Source: Acidipila sp. EB88 (GTDB lineage: Bacteria; Acidobacteriota; Terriglobia; Terriglobales; Acidobacteriaceae). Taken from it: DNA of 64,000 nt. The notes under the pieces were generated by a model. That model saw nothing but the letters and a program-made list of their open reading frames with translations. It ran no database searches and had not been told where the DNA came from. Both the position numbers and the translations under genes were made by a program. The stretch spans positions 2,666,001-2,730,000 of the forward strand of contig NZ_QWEV01000005.1 of assembly GCF_003858395.1 (NCBI RefSeq). Direction: 5' to 3'. Positions 1 to 8,740 of the stretch are shown here, piece after piece (positions within the stretch are counted from its first letter, which is position 1; every line of letters begins with the position of its first letter).

Positions 1-1257
1 CGCGAGGCGCTGGCACGGCTGGCGTCCAATCTCTACAACCACCCCGAGGAGCTGCTGGGCTTATCGGGCGTGACCGGCACAAACGGAAAGACCACGACAG
101 CGTTTCTGCTCGACGCCATGTTGCGCGAGGCCGGTCGCAAGACGGTGCTGGTGGGCACGATTGAGTACCACGTGGCAGGCGATGTGCGCGCTTCTCCACA
201 TACGACGCCGGAAAGCCGCGACCTCCTGCAGCTATTCGCCGAAGGCACGCAGCTGGGTGCGACCGAGGCGGTGATGGAGGTGAGCTCGCACGCGCTGGAG
301 CAGGGCAGGGTGCATGGCTTGCCGTTTGATGTGGCCATCTTCACCAACCTCACCCAGGACCACCTGGACTATCACCAGACCATGCAGCAGTACTTCAAGG
401 CGAAGCAGCGGCTGTTCGATGGCCGCCTGGGCGCGCCGCCGCGGATCGCGGTGATCAACGTGGAAGACGATCATGGACTGGAGCTGGCGTTGCGCTCACG
501 CGAAGCCGGGGCGGAGCTGTTCTCGTACGGGCTCGGGGTTGGCGAGTTCCGCGCGAGCAGCATCCAGCTACGACCCGAAGGCATGCAGTTTGCGCTGGAG
601 ACGCCGTGGGGCTCGGCCGAGATTCATTCGGAGCTGACAGGCCGTGTCAACGTGCAGAACATGCTTGCCGCGGCTGCCGCGGCACTGGGGCGCGGCTTGT
701 CGTTGCAGCAGGTGGTGGATGGCGCGACTGCGCTCAGGCATGTGCCGGGACGGTTCCAGACGGTGCAGAGTGGGCAGCCGTTCACGGTGGTGGTGGACTA
801 CGCGCACACCGACGACGCGCTGCGCAACCTGATCGCGGTGGCGCGCGAGTTTGCGGATGCGCAACCGAAGCCGGGTCGCGTGCTCACGCTGTTTGGCTGT
901 GGTGGTGACCGGGATCGAGCGAAGCGGCCGCGCATGGGCAAGGCCGCGGGCGCCGGGAGCGACCTGTGCATGCTGACCAGCGACAACCCGCGCTCCGAGC
1001 AGCCCGAGGCCATCCTGGACGATGTGCTGCCCGGTTTGCGTGAAAGCGGGGTGCGCTTCCTGGTGGAAGTGGACAGGGCCACTGCGATTCGGCGGCTGCT
1101 GCGCGAGGCGCAGGCTGGGGACATCGTGCTGATCGCGGGCAAGGGTCATGAGAAGACGCAGCAGGTTGGCGCCGAGCTGCTGCCGTTTGATGATGCCAGC
1201 GTGGCGGCCGAGGCATTGGCCGCGCTGGGCTATTTGGGCCACGGAGAGGCGCGATGA
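1..1257 (+). CDS. murE: UDP-MurNAc-tripeptide synthetase MurE (5' truncated)
   Basis: Mur ligase adding meso-diaminopimelate to UDP-MurNAc-L-Ala-D-Glu in the cytoplasm, ATP-dependent. The reading frame is already open at base 1, so domain 1 lies mostly outside the window. The ATP-binding P-loop (GTNGKTTT) is at about 76-99. The DNPR motif at 982-993 is the family's signature for meso-DAP rather than lysine. The central block with SSHALEQGR and the C-terminal GKGHE are also present. The stop overlaps the murF start as ATGA, so the two are translationally coupled at the head of the dcw cluster. Function is secure; only the 5' end is missing. Confidence 0.97.
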   Translation, partial: REALARLASNLYNHPEELLGLSGVTGTNGKTTTAFLLDAMLREAGRKTVLVGTIEYHVAGDVRASPHTTPESRDLLQLFAEGTQLGATEAVMEVSSHALEQGRVHGLPFDVAIFTNLTQDHLDYHQTMQQYFKAKQRLFDGRLGAPPRIAVINVEDDHGLELALRSREAGAELFSYGLGVGEFRASSIQLRPEGMQFALETPWGSAEIHSELTGRVNVQNMLAAAAAALGRGLSLQQVVDGATALRHVPGRFQTVQSGQPFTVVVDYAHTDDALRNLIAVAREFADAQPKPGRVLTLFGCGGDRDRAKRPRMGKAAGAGSDLCMLTSDNPRSEQPEAILDDVLPGLRESGVRFLVEVDRATAIRRLLREAQAGDIVLIAGKGHEKTQQVGAELLPFDDASVAAEALAALGYLGHGEAR

Positions 1258-2765
1258 AGCTGCCGCTGCAGATATGCGTGGAGTGGATGGGCGGCACGTT
1301 GCTGGTGCCCGAAGCTGGCGGGCTAAGCGCCGCGACCGCGAGCCCGGAACAGGAGCAAGAACAGGAACCGGGGCTGCTGGCCGGCGCAAGCTCTGACACG
1401 ATGTTGCTCCAGCAGCCCGCACTGCTGGTGATTGCCGGGTACTCCATTGACTCGCGCACGGTACAGCGCGACGAGCTCTTTTTTGCGGTCTCGGGCGAAC
1501 GCTTCGATGGGCATGCGTTTGTGGCCGATGCAATGGAGCGCGGGGCCGCTGCGGCGGTGGTCGCGCAAGACCACGTGGCGCTGCTCAGCGATGAGGCGCG
1601 CCGTGCGGTGCTGGTCGTGGTGGATGATCCGCTACTGGCCCTGCAGCGCCTGGCGGCCGCGATGCGGCGACACTGGGGCGGCACGCTGATCGGCGTAACC
1701 GGCTCCGCGGGCAAGACCACGACCAAGGAGATGGTGGCCGAGGTGTTGGGCGCGAAGTACAAGGTGCTCCGCTCAGCGGGCAACCTGAACAACCACTTTG
1801 GTTTGCCACTGCAGTTGTTGCGATTGGAGCAGGACCACCAGTACGCAGTGATCGAGATGGGCATGTCGGCCGCGGGCGAGATCGCACTGCTCGCACGACT
1901 GGCTGCGCCGGACTGGGCCGTTGTCTGCAACGTGGGCATGGCGCACGCGCAGAACTTCGCGGATGGGATCGAAGGCATTGCCCTCGCCAAGCGGGAGCTT
2001 GTGGATGCCCTGCAGCCGGAGACGGGCGTTGCGTTTTTGAACGGCGATGACACGCGCGTTGCGCACTTTGCGGCTTCGTTCGCCGGGCGCTCGGTGCTGG
2101 TAGGGCGCGGACCGGAAGCCGAAGTACGCGCGGCAGCGGTGCACGAGCTGGGTGCGAGCGGCCTCGACATGGAGGTAGAGGCGGTGCATGCGGGGCTTCC
2201 GCAAAAGACACAGTTGCGGTTGCAATTCCTGGGCGGCCACAACGTTGGGAATGCGCTGCTGGCGCTCGCCGTGGGGCTGGAAGCTGGCGTGCCGCTTGCA
2301 GACGGTGCCGCGGCGCTGGCCAGGATGGCGCCGGGCGAGAAGCGCGGCGAGACGGTGTGGTTTGCCGGGGCGCGCATCATCAACGATTCCTACAACTCCA
2401 ACCCCGCCGCGCTGCATGCGATGATCGCCGCGCTGATGCAGGTGCCGGCGGAGCGGCATATCGTGGTCGCGGGCGAGATGCTGGAGCTGGGCCCTGACAC
2501 GGGCGCGCTGCATGCAGCCTGCGGCGCAGCCGCAGCAGAGGCGGGTGCGGCCTGGGTGATCGGGGTACAGGGTGCTGCGCTCGCACTGGCCGAGGCCGCT
2601 GCCCTGCGTGGAACACCTGCGCTGTTTCTGCAGAACGCCGACGAGGCGGGAGCGTGGATGCGCCGCGAACTGCGCCCCGGGGATGCCGTGCTGTTGAAGG
2701 GCTCCCGCGGTGTGCGGCTGGAGCGGGCGCTGCTGCTGTTGCAGGCGGAGCGACGCGAGGGATAG
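1254..2765 (+). CDS. murF: UDP-MurNAc-tripeptide:D-Ala-D-Ala ligase MurF
   Basis: Cytoplasmic Mur ligase that attaches D-Ala-D-Ala to give the UDP-MurNAc-pentapeptide. The P-loop GSAGKTTT is near residues 150-157, followed by the family's NNHFGLPL and EMGMS blocks and the C-terminal YNSNP motif. At 503 aa it is longer than usual (about 450). The excess is a Glu/Gln-rich insert at about residues 20-55 (EQEQEQEPG), placed before the conserved DSRTV segment of domain 1. It starts on the ATGA overlap with murE. The next dcw gene, mraY, is displaced more than 3 kb downstream by three unrelated genes. Confidence 0.96.
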   Translation: MKLPLQICVEWMGGTLLVPEAGGLSAATASPEQEQEQEPGLLAGASSDTMLLQQPALLVIAGYSIDSRTVQRDELFFAVSGERFDGHAFVADAMERGAAAAVVAQDHVALLSDEARRAVLVVVDDPLLALQRLAAAMRRHWGGTLIGVTGSAGKTTTKEMVAEVLGAKYKVLRSAGNLNNHFGLPLQLLRLEQDHQYAVIEMGMSAAGEIALLARLAAPDWAVVCNVGMAHAQNFADGIEGIALAKRELVDALQPETGVAFLNGDDTRVAHFAASFAGRSVLVGRGPEAEVRAAAVHELGASGLDMEVEAVHAGLPQKTQLRLQFLGGHNVGNALLALAVGLEAGVPLADGAAALARMAPGEKRGETVWFAGARIINDSYNSNPAALHAMIAALMQVPAERHIVVAGEMLELGPDTGALHAACGAAAAEAGAAWVIGVQGAALALAEAAALRGTPALFLQNADEAGAWMRRELRPGDAVLLKGSRGVRLERALLLLQAERREG

Positions 2766-3084
2766 ACGCAGCCGCTGGCACGATGCGCCGGGCCTAGCAT
2801 GCCCGGCGCACGCGACCGGCAACTGTGAACCCGTGCGTGCGAGTTAGTGGCTGACTTCCTCCTGCACTTAGAGAGAACTTGTGTGAATCAGCCGTATGCG
2901 TGCGTGCAGTCGGTGCACATACCTGTGTGCTGCGGCAGGTAGATCAGTCACGCTGTCTATTTTAGTAACAACACAAAGTATTACCTGTGCAGTGTTACCA
3001 AGGCTGGGTGTGACTCCTAGCGTAACAACAATGACGCATTGAAGACGGAAGCAACTGCGCATGCGTCGCGGGACGCGAATGTAC
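2766..3084. other. murF-DUF418 intergenic region with GTAACA half-sites
   Basis: This gap is clearly less GC-rich than its flanks and has no credible gene. It holds two direct copies of GTAACAACA (2965-2973 and 3022-3030) and an inverted TGTTAC at 2993-2998; a further TGTTAC lies just downstream near 3131. I see no T-tailed terminator for murF. The half-sites may form a regulator binding region for the DUF418 gene, but that is inference. Confidence 0.35.
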
Positions 3085-3113
3085 TTGCTGTAGCGCCCCG
3101 TACCCCCTAGACT
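3085..3113 (+). promoter_or_regulatory. Promoter of the DUF418 gene
   Basis: TTGCTG (3085-3090), a 17-bp spacer and TAGACT (3108-3113) match the sigma-70 type pattern. Transcription would begin near 3120, leaving a leader of about 30 nt with a strong GGAGG before the ATG at 3150. This gives the inserted gene its own transcription inside the dcw region. Confidence 0.5.
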
Positions 3114-3149
3114 CACTCGCAACAAGCCCTGTTACACCCCGGAGGTTTC

Positions 3150-4538
3150 ATGAGGTCGGAGACGTACGTGCTGGATCAATCGCCAGTTAGAGCGGGTGCG
3201 CCCGAAGAGCTGGCGGGGCCAGCCCCGATCGCAGAAGGTCCGGTCAGCCGGAGTGAACGCATCGGCACCCTGGATGTGCTGCGCGGGTTCGCCTTGATGG
3301 GCATCCTGCTGATGACTATCCCTGGTTTTTCCCTGCCGGAGTTCGACAACGTAAACCCCATCACGATGATCAAGCCGGTATTCTCCGGTCCGCACTGGCA
3401 CGTCAACACGGCGATCTGGTTCGCGCGCTGGATCTTCGCGGAAGGGCGTATGCGCGCACTGTTCTCGATGCTGTTCGGCGCAGGCGTGATCCTGCTGACG
3501 AGCCGCGCAGAAAGCCGTGGCGCCGGCGTACGTACGGCAGACATCTTTACCCGGCGCAACATGTGGCTGGTGGTGTTTGGCCTCGTGCACAGCTATCTCA
3601 TCTGGTTCGGCGACATCCTGTATCCGTACGGGATTTTTGCGCTGCTGTTCCTGTTCCCGCTGCGCCACCTGAAAGCGAAGACACTGCTATGGGCCGGCGT
3701 GGTGCTGCTCTCCATTCAACCGCTGGTGCTTGAGCCGCTGCATGTGCGCAAGGTTCTGCACGACCACGCAGCTGCCGTAAGTGCGTATGCGGCGCGCGAT
3801 GCACATCAGTCGCTGTCTGCCCCGCAGCAGGGTGCGATCGCGACCTGGGAAGCACGCGAGGCCGCGCAGATCCCGACGCGCGCGTCGCTGTACCAGGACA
3901 TCGCTGCGCATCACGGCTACCTCGCCGCGCAGAAGACAAACGCACCCATTGTGTTTGGCTGGCAGACCACGCAGATGCCGCGCGACACCATGGATGTGTT
4001 GAGCATGATGCTGATCGGGATGGGACTTTTCCGGAACGGTTTCCTGGTGGGACGGCTGCGCGCCCGCACGTACTTGGTTTGTGCGCTCGTGGGGCTTGGT
4101 GTGGCGTGGCCGCTGGCTGCGGGGTCGACGTGGTACGAGTGGCACGGGCATTTTGAACTGCTGCATACCCTGCCGCAGCAGCTTACTTTCCAGGTAAGCC
4201 GACTGTTTGGAGCCATTGGCAATGCGGCGCTGGTGATCCTGCTGGTGAAGCGCGGCATCTTCCGTCCACTGCTCGGGCGCATGGCGGCCATCGGGCAAAC
4301 CGCGCTGAGCAATTACCTGCTGACCAGCATCCTGATGCAATGGTTGTTTGTGTGGGGACCGCTGCACTGGTACGGCATGCTGGAGTACTACCAGCTTTAC
4401 CTGGTGGTGCTGGGTATGTGGTTGATCAATCTTACGGTCAGTCCGGTATGGCTGCGCCACTTCCGCTTCGGGCCGGTGGAGTGGCTGTGGCGTTCGCTGA
4501 CCTACTGGAAGCGGCAGCCCATGCGGCTCACGGCCTGA
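3150..4538 (+). CDS. DUF418 domain membrane protein (YeiB-like)
   Basis: Polytopic inner-membrane protein of 462 aa. The segment RIGTLDVLRGFALMGILLM (about residues 31-50) is the usual N-terminal signature of YeiB/DUF418 proteins. Several hydrophobic helices follow, then a large soluble segment (about 200-260), and a C-terminal DUF418 block with the GQTALSNYLL motif. The ATG at 3150 has an ideal GGAGG seven bases upstream. Family members are often predicted transporters or acyltransferase-like proteins, but no biochemical role is established. Its position between murF and mraY is an insertion into the dcw cluster, and it has its own predicted promoter. Confidence 0.88.
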   Translation: MRSETYVLDQSPVRAGAPEELAGPAPIAEGPVSRSERIGTLDVLRGFALMGILLMTIPGFSLPEFDNVNPITMIKPVFSGPHWHVNTAIWFARWIFAEGRMRALFSMLFGAGVILLTSRAESRGAGVRTADIFTRRNMWLVVFGLVHSYLIWFGDILYPYGIFALLFLFPLRHLKAKTLLWAGVVLLSIQPLVLEPLHVRKVLHDHAAAVSAYAARDAHQSLSAPQQGAIATWEAREAAQIPTRASLYQDIAAHHGYLAAQKTNAPIVFGWQTTQMPRDTMDVLSMMLIGMGLFRNGFLVGRLRARTYLVCALVGLGVAWPLAAGSTWYEWHGHFELLHTLPQQLTFQVSRLFGAIGNAALVILLVKRGIFRPLLGRMAAIGQTALSNYLLTSILMQWLFVWGPLHWYGMLEYYQLYLVVLGMWLINLTVSPVWLRHFRFGPVEWLWRSLTYWKRQPMRLTA

Positions 4539-4692
4539 GCGTGCCGGGTAAGTGGGTAAGTTTAGGGGTAGAGCGCGTCGACTTAGTACGTGAGTAATGT
4601 AAATATTGCGCAGCTATCTAGCTTTAAGTGGGCGGATCGTTTCTTATCTACTTAGTAATACGCACTCCAGATGCGTAGAAGGGAGATAAGTT

Positions 4693-4749
4693 ATGGTCAT
4701 CAGTCTTATTCTGCTTGGGCTTCACATCGGACTTAATCTCAACCTGTAG
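4693..4749 (+). CDS. Possible 18-residue hydrophobic peptide
   Basis: A very short frame, ATG to TAG, encodes an almost wholly hydrophobic peptide (MVISLILLG...LNLNL). AAGGGAG lies seven bases upstream, and a strong rho-independent terminator follows about 90 bases after the stop. The surrounding 150 bases are unusually AT-rich for this genome. Together these make a self-contained mini transcription unit. It could be a small membrane peptide, a type I toxin-like peptide, a leader peptide, or a small RNA with an accidental frame. Nothing identifies a function. Confidence 0.35.
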   Translation: MVISLILLGLHIGLNLNL

Positions 4750-4841
4750 TTCAAAGTTCGGGCGCACCGCCGGCGAGGTCGTCAGGGTTCACCGTCCTGC
4801 ATCGACTGGCGCAGGTTCGATCAGAGAGACATACAACCAGA

Positions 4842-4888
4842 GCCGTCTGTAGAACCCACCCCCGGGTCTTACAGACGGCCCTTTTTTG
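4842..4888 (+). terminator. Rho-independent terminator
   Basis: GCCGTCTGTA (4842-4851) pairs perfectly with TACAGACGGC (4870-4879), followed by CC and six T. The T run lies only on the + strand side, so it ends transcription from the region after the DUF418 gene, possibly the unit containing the 18-codon frame. It is not in the right orientation for the minus-strand gene downstream. Confidence 0.85.
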
Positions 4889-4915
4889 TGCGCGCGCATG
4901 GTCAGGGAACTGCCG

Positions 4916-5278
4916 CTAGGGAAGCAGGATGACGTTGCGGCCGCGCGTGAGCTGTGCGATGACAGAGCCCCTGGCGTGGCGCGCGAACGTGTTGCTCGCT
5001 GCATAAATGGGTGTGCCGGCCGGAGCTTTCACGAACACCCCTTCTCCGGACGGGATGGTGTACACGTGGTTGTCGATCGCGACATCGCGAGAAAAAGTGT
5101 TCGGGTTCTCAACCTTGACGAGGAGCCGGGTATCCCCGGACGCCTTGATGGACGCGCCGGTGTGCAGGTGAAACAGGCCGGGAAGCGGCAGTGCGTGGGC
5201 GCCGGATGCTGCGGCGAGGGTGAGAGCGGTGACGGCGACAAACCTGGAAGCAGCAGTAGACACAAAGCGAATCGACAT
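4916..5278 (-). CDS. Secreted hypothetical protein
   Basis: A 120-aa protein with a clear N-terminal signal peptide (hydrophobic core about residues 8-22, AHA-like cleavage site). The start MSIRF was chosen because AGAGGG lies just upstream and the signal peptide begins there; a longer frame reaches 5347. The mature part is a small beta-rich domain with no motif I recognise (LLVKVENPNTF, GVFVKAPAGTPIYAA). It lies antisense to the dcw direction between DUF418 and the DUF2164 gene. Function unknown; probably exported to the periplasm. Confidence 0.6.
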   Translation of the reverse strand: MSIRFVSTAASRFVAVTALTLAAASGAHALPLPGLFHLHTGASIKASGDTRLLVKVENPNTFSRDVAIDNHVYTIPSGEGVFVKAPAGTPIYAASNTFARHARGSVIAQLTRGRNVILLP

Positions 5279-5475
5279 GGGATATCCCTCTTGGTCGCAA
5301 CAGCGGCCGGTGCAGTGCGACGGGATCTGCTGCCATGGTTCAGTCAAACTCGTCGTGCAGGAAGGTACGCAGGTTGGGGGCTATTGGTTCCCTCAAGGCG
5401 AACGCCATGGTGTTGCGGGTTGCGATGCACACCTTCGACGGCGCTGCGATAGGCTTGCGCCAAGAGGAGCATGCG

Positions 5476-5754
5476 ATGCCGGTGGAGATATCCAAGCAGG
5501 TGCGGGCGGAGGCGATTGCTTCGATCCGTCGCTACTTTGAAGAGAATTTGCCGGAGCCGCTCGGTGAGTTGCCGGCGGGGCTGCTGCTGGACTTTTTCAT
5601 CGAGGAAGTGGGTCCCGTGATTTACAACGGCGCGATCGCCGAAGCGCAGGCGCGCCTGCAGCAGAGGGTGCTGGACCTGAGCGGCGAACTGTATGCCGAT
5701 GCCTTTCAGTACTGGCCGAAGCAGGCAGCCAAGCGGCGCGGCAAGCGGCTTTGA
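5476..5754 (+). CDS. DUF2164 family protein
   Basis: A 92-aa protein matching the short DUF2164 family in length and pattern: SIRRYFEENL, the GELPAGLLLDFFIEEVGP core and the conserved YNGAIAEAQ segment. The start at 5476 has GAGG eight bases upstream; a longer frame begins at 5335 but adds a poorly conserved N-terminus. It is a small, soluble, largely helical protein of unknown function with a basic tail (KRRGKRL). It sits immediately before mraY and is not a known dcw component. Confidence 0.82.
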   Translation: MPVEISKQVRAEAIASIRRYFEENLPEPLGELPAGLLLDFFIEEVGPVIYNGAIAEAQARLQQRVLDLSGELYADAFQYWPKQAAKRRGKRL

Positions 5755-5999
5755 CCGCGGTCGAGCATGCGCACGGCAGCGCTCTGCCGGGGAGCGCCTG
5801 GTTGCAGCCCGGGCAGGTGCGGGGACGAAACACATGGGCGCACAAGGGGAACCCGGTTGGAGACGGTACCCCCGGGGAATACACGCAGCGGCTGACGGCA
5901 GCGACTGTAAGATAGAGCCGCAGTGGTGGCGCGGGGCGTTGTGTAAGCGCTGCACGAGTTGCTGTGTGGGACCCGCATCTGCTTGCGCCTGGAGGCCCG

Positions 6000-7133
6000 T
6001 TGCTTTACTGGCTGCTTTATCAAAAGTTGTTTCCCTACGTTTCGCCGTTTCGCATCTTTCGCTACCTCACCTTTCGCACAGCCTTTGCCTCGCTCACCGC
6101 GCTGCTGATCGGCCTGTTTATCGGCCCGTACGTGATCGAGAAGCTGCGCGAGTTCCAGATCGGCCAGTACATCCGCGAGGACGGGCCGCAGGCGCACCAG
6201 AAGAAGGCAGGCACACCGACGATGGGTGGCGTGCTGATCTGCATCTCGATTCTGCTGCCCACGCTGCTCTGGGCCGACCTGTCGAACCCTTTCATCTGGC
6301 TGGTGATGCTGTCGACGCTGGGCTTCGGTGCGATCGGCTTTGCCGATGACTACATCAAGGTCGTGCACCGGCGGAACCTGGGGCTGACCTCGCGCGCGAA
6401 GATGGGCTACCAGATCCTGGTGAGCACGGGTGTAGCCGTGGCGCTGGTATCGATGCAGACGCAGGGGAACTACTCGACCGAGCTGGTGGTGCCGTTTCTG
6501 AAGCGGTTTCATCCGGCGCTGTCGATCCCGGTGCTGGCGCACCTGCCGCACCTGCACCTGCTGGCATTTCTACCGTTTATCGCGTTCGTGGTGCTGGTGG
6601 TGGTGGGCTCAAGCAACGCCGTGAACCTCACGGACGGGCTGGATGGTCTCGCCATCGGCTGCACGATCGTCGCGGCAGCGGCACTGACGGTGCTGACCTA
6701 TGTGAGCGGGCACGTGGTGTTTGCGGACTACCTCGAGCTTTCGCGCATGCCGATGGTGAGCGAGTTGACGATCTTCTGTGGATCGATGGTGGGCGCAAGC
6801 ATCGGGTTCCTCTGGTACAACGCGCACCCCGCCGAGGTGTTCATGGGTGACGTGGGATCGCTGGCGCTGGGCGGCGCGATTGGCACCGTGGCGGTGGCAA
6901 TCAAGCAGGAGCTGCTGCTGCCGTTTATCGGTGGCATCTTCGTGCTGGAGGCAGCCTCGGTGATTCTGCAGGTGGGCTCGTACAAGCTCCGCAAGAAGCG
7001 CATTTTCAAGATGGCGCCGCTGCACCATCACTTCGAGCTGATGGGCTGGTCGGAGTCCAAGGTGATCGCCCGGTTCTGGATCGGCTCGCTGGTGTTTGCG
7101 CTGTTTGCGTTGACGACGTTGAAGCTGAGGTAA
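6000..7133 (+). CDS. mraY: Phospho-N-acetylmuramoyl-pentapeptide transferase MraY
   Basis: Integral membrane enzyme moving phospho-MurNAc-pentapeptide from UDP to undecaprenyl phosphate, forming lipid I. Conserved cytoplasmic signatures are present: GTPTMGG, the Asp pair in GFADDYIKV, NLTDGLDGL, and the histidine-rich MAPLHHHFE loop. The frame extends to a GTG at 5964. I place the start at the TTG at 6000 because TGGAGG precedes it and the protein then begins LYWLL, like the usual MraY N-terminus. That gives 377 aa. A paired-hairpin repeat follows the stop directly, separating it from murD. Confidence 0.95.
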   Translation: MLYWLLYQKLFPYVSPFRIFRYLTFRTAFASLTALLIGLFIGPYVIEKLREFQIGQYIREDGPQAHQKKAGTPTMGGVLICISILLPTLLWADLSNPFIWLVMLSTLGFGAIGFADDYIKVVHRRNLGLTSRAKMGYQILVSTGVAVALVSMQTQGNYSTELVVPFLKRFHPALSIPVLAHLPHLHLLAFLPFIAFVVLVVVGSSNAVNLTDGLDGLAIGCTIVAAAALTVLTYVSGHVVFADYLELSRMPMVSELTIFCGSMVGASIGFLWYNAHPAEVFMGDVGSLALGGAIGTVAVAIKQELLLPFIGGIFVLEAASVILQVGSYKLRKKRIFKMAPLHHHFELMGWSESKVIARFWIGSLVFALFALTTLKLR

Positions 7134-7218
7134 ACCGCCTTCGCGGCTGGCGGCCACTTCGTGGCGTGTGTACTTAAAGAACACATGTCCCGAAGGGACC
7201 GCACGCCGCGCAGGCGGT
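7134..7218. repeat. Paired hairpin repeat, copy 1
   Basis: Composite of two converging arms between mraY and murD. The left (A) arm, 7134-7173, carries CCGCC...GGCGG and the hairpin GCCAC-TTC-GTGGC and ends in GTGTAC. The right (B) arm, 7185-7218, is inverted and carries GTCCC-GAA-GGGAC then GCCGCGCAGGCGGT. The same pair of arms recurs at 20664-20811 and 33186-33286, with single arms at 24641 and 42120. Confidence 0.85.
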
Positions 7219-7303
7219 CTTGCTTGTCTCGCCCGTCTATCGTCCGGTCGGGCCCGCGTGTTTCAATTGGGCTGAAGATTTTGCAGAGGGCAGAGGCGGC
7301 TGG

Positions 7304-8737
7304 ATGGAGCTGAAGGGCAAACGCGTGCTGGTAGTGGGATTGGGCCGGTCGGGACTGGCTGCGGCCTTGTTTCTGCGGCGGCAGGGAGCGCAGGTTACGG
7401 TCTCGGATATGCGCAGCGCCAAGGCGCTGGAGCTGGAGATCCCGATGCTGCTGGAAGAAGGCATCGCGGTCGAAGCCGGCGGCCATGGCCTGCTGACGTT
7501 CCGCAGGCAGGACCTGCTGGTACTGAGTCCCGGCGTGCCTCTGGATACGCCGGAGATCCGGCAGGTGCGGGCGTTCGGGCAGCAGATCGTGGGCGAGGTG
7601 GAGCTGGCGTCGCGCTTCCTGAAGGGCAGGACACTGGCGATTACCGGGTCGAACGGTAAGACAACGACGACAACCCTGTGCGGGGCGATCCTCGCGGCGA
7701 GCGGGGTGCCGACGGTGGTGGGCGGCAATATCGGGGTGCCCGTGGTGGCGCTGACGGACGCGTCGCGGGACGAGGGCTGGAATGTGCTGGAGATCTCGTC
7801 GTTCCAGCTGGAGACGATCGATACGTTCCGCCCGGAGATCGCGGTGCTGTTAAACATAACCCCCGATCACCTGGACCGGCATGGGTCGTTTGAAAAGTAC
7901 CGCGAGGCCAAGGAGCGGATCTTCGCGAACCAGACGGCTGCGGACTTCCTGGTGCTGAACGCGGATGATGACGTGACCCACCGGGCAGCGGCGCGCGCTC
8001 AGTCGCAGGTGTTCTGGTTTTCGCGCAAGCGGGTGGTGCGGCAGGGCGCGTTTGTGCACGAGGGCGTGGTGATGTTCCGCGCCACGGAGAGTGGTCCTGC
8101 GGAGCCGGTGCTGCCGGTGGCGGCAATCCCGCTCAAGGGTGTGCACAACCTTGAGAACGTGCTGGCAGCCGTGGTGGCGACCCGGCTCGCCGGGGTGCCG
8201 GCCGAGGTGATCCATGCGACGGTCAGCAGCTTCCAGGCGGTGGAGCACCGGCTGGAGTTTGTGGCGGATGTGCGCGGGGTTGCGTACTACAACGATTCCA
8301 AGGCGACCAACGTGGACGCGGCGGCCAAGGCTGTGAGTTCGTTCCCGGCAGGCGTACACCTGATCCTGGGTGGCAAGGACAAGGACTCGGATTACCGGGC
8401 GCTGCTGCCGCTGATCCGCGAGCGGGTGCGTGCGGTGTACACGATCGGCGCGGCTGCGGCCAAGATCGAGTCGCACCTGGACGTGCTCCGGGAACAGGCC
8501 GGCGCGATCCCGGTGGTGCGTGCCGACACGCTGGAGCGCGCGGTTGCGCTCGCTTCGGAGTCGGCGACGCCGGGCGAGACGGTGCTGCTGGCGCCGGCCT
8601 GCTCAAGCTTCGATCAGTTTCGCGACTACGAGCAGCGAGGCGAGCGATTCAAGGACCTGGTGCGGGCTTTGCCCCTGGCGACTGCCCAGGCACCCGTCGA
8701 AACCTCTGACCTTGAAGCAACGCGGCAGGGAAGCTAG
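7304..8737 (+). CDS. murD: UDP-N-acetylmuramoylalanine--D-glutamate ligase MurD
   Basis: Cytoplasmic Mur ligase adding D-Glu to UDP-MurNAc-L-Ala. The N-terminal Rossmann motif GLGRSGLA is at about residues 12-19, the ATP P-loop GSNGKTTTT near 112-120, then NITPDHLDRH and the C-terminal ligand-binding region with LAPACSSFDQF. The start at 7304 (477 aa) has AGAGG seven bases before it; an upstream TTG frame only adds repeat-derived sequence. The stop lies three bases before ftsW, so murD-ftsW-murG form a tight operon. Confidence 0.96.
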   Translation: MELKGKRVLVVGLGRSGLAAALFLRRQGAQVTVSDMRSAKALELEIPMLLEEGIAVEAGGHGLLTFRRQDLLVLSPGVPLDTPEIRQVRAFGQQIVGEVELASRFLKGRTLAITGSNGKTTTTTLCGAILAASGVPTVVGGNIGVPVVALTDASRDEGWNVLEISSFQLETIDTFRPEIAVLLNITPDHLDRHGSFEKYREAKERIFANQTAADFLVLNADDDVTHRAAARAQSQVFWFSRKRVVRQGAFVHEGVVMFRATESGPAEPVLPVAAIPLKGVHNLENVLAAVVATRLAGVPAEVIHATVSSFQAVEHRLEFVADVRGVAYYNDSKATNVDAAAKAVSSFPAGVHLILGGKDKDSDYRALLPLIRERVRAVYTIGAAAAKIESHLDVLREQAGAIPVVRADTLERAVALASESATPGETVLLAPACSSFDQFRDYEQRGERFKDLVRALPLATAQAPVETSDLEATRQGS

Positions 8738-8740
8738 CCG

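Noticed and set aside
2868-3125. 85-codon minus-strand frame in the murF-DUF418 gap
   Set aside because: No ribosome site or conserved feature, and it covers the predicted promoter and half-sites.
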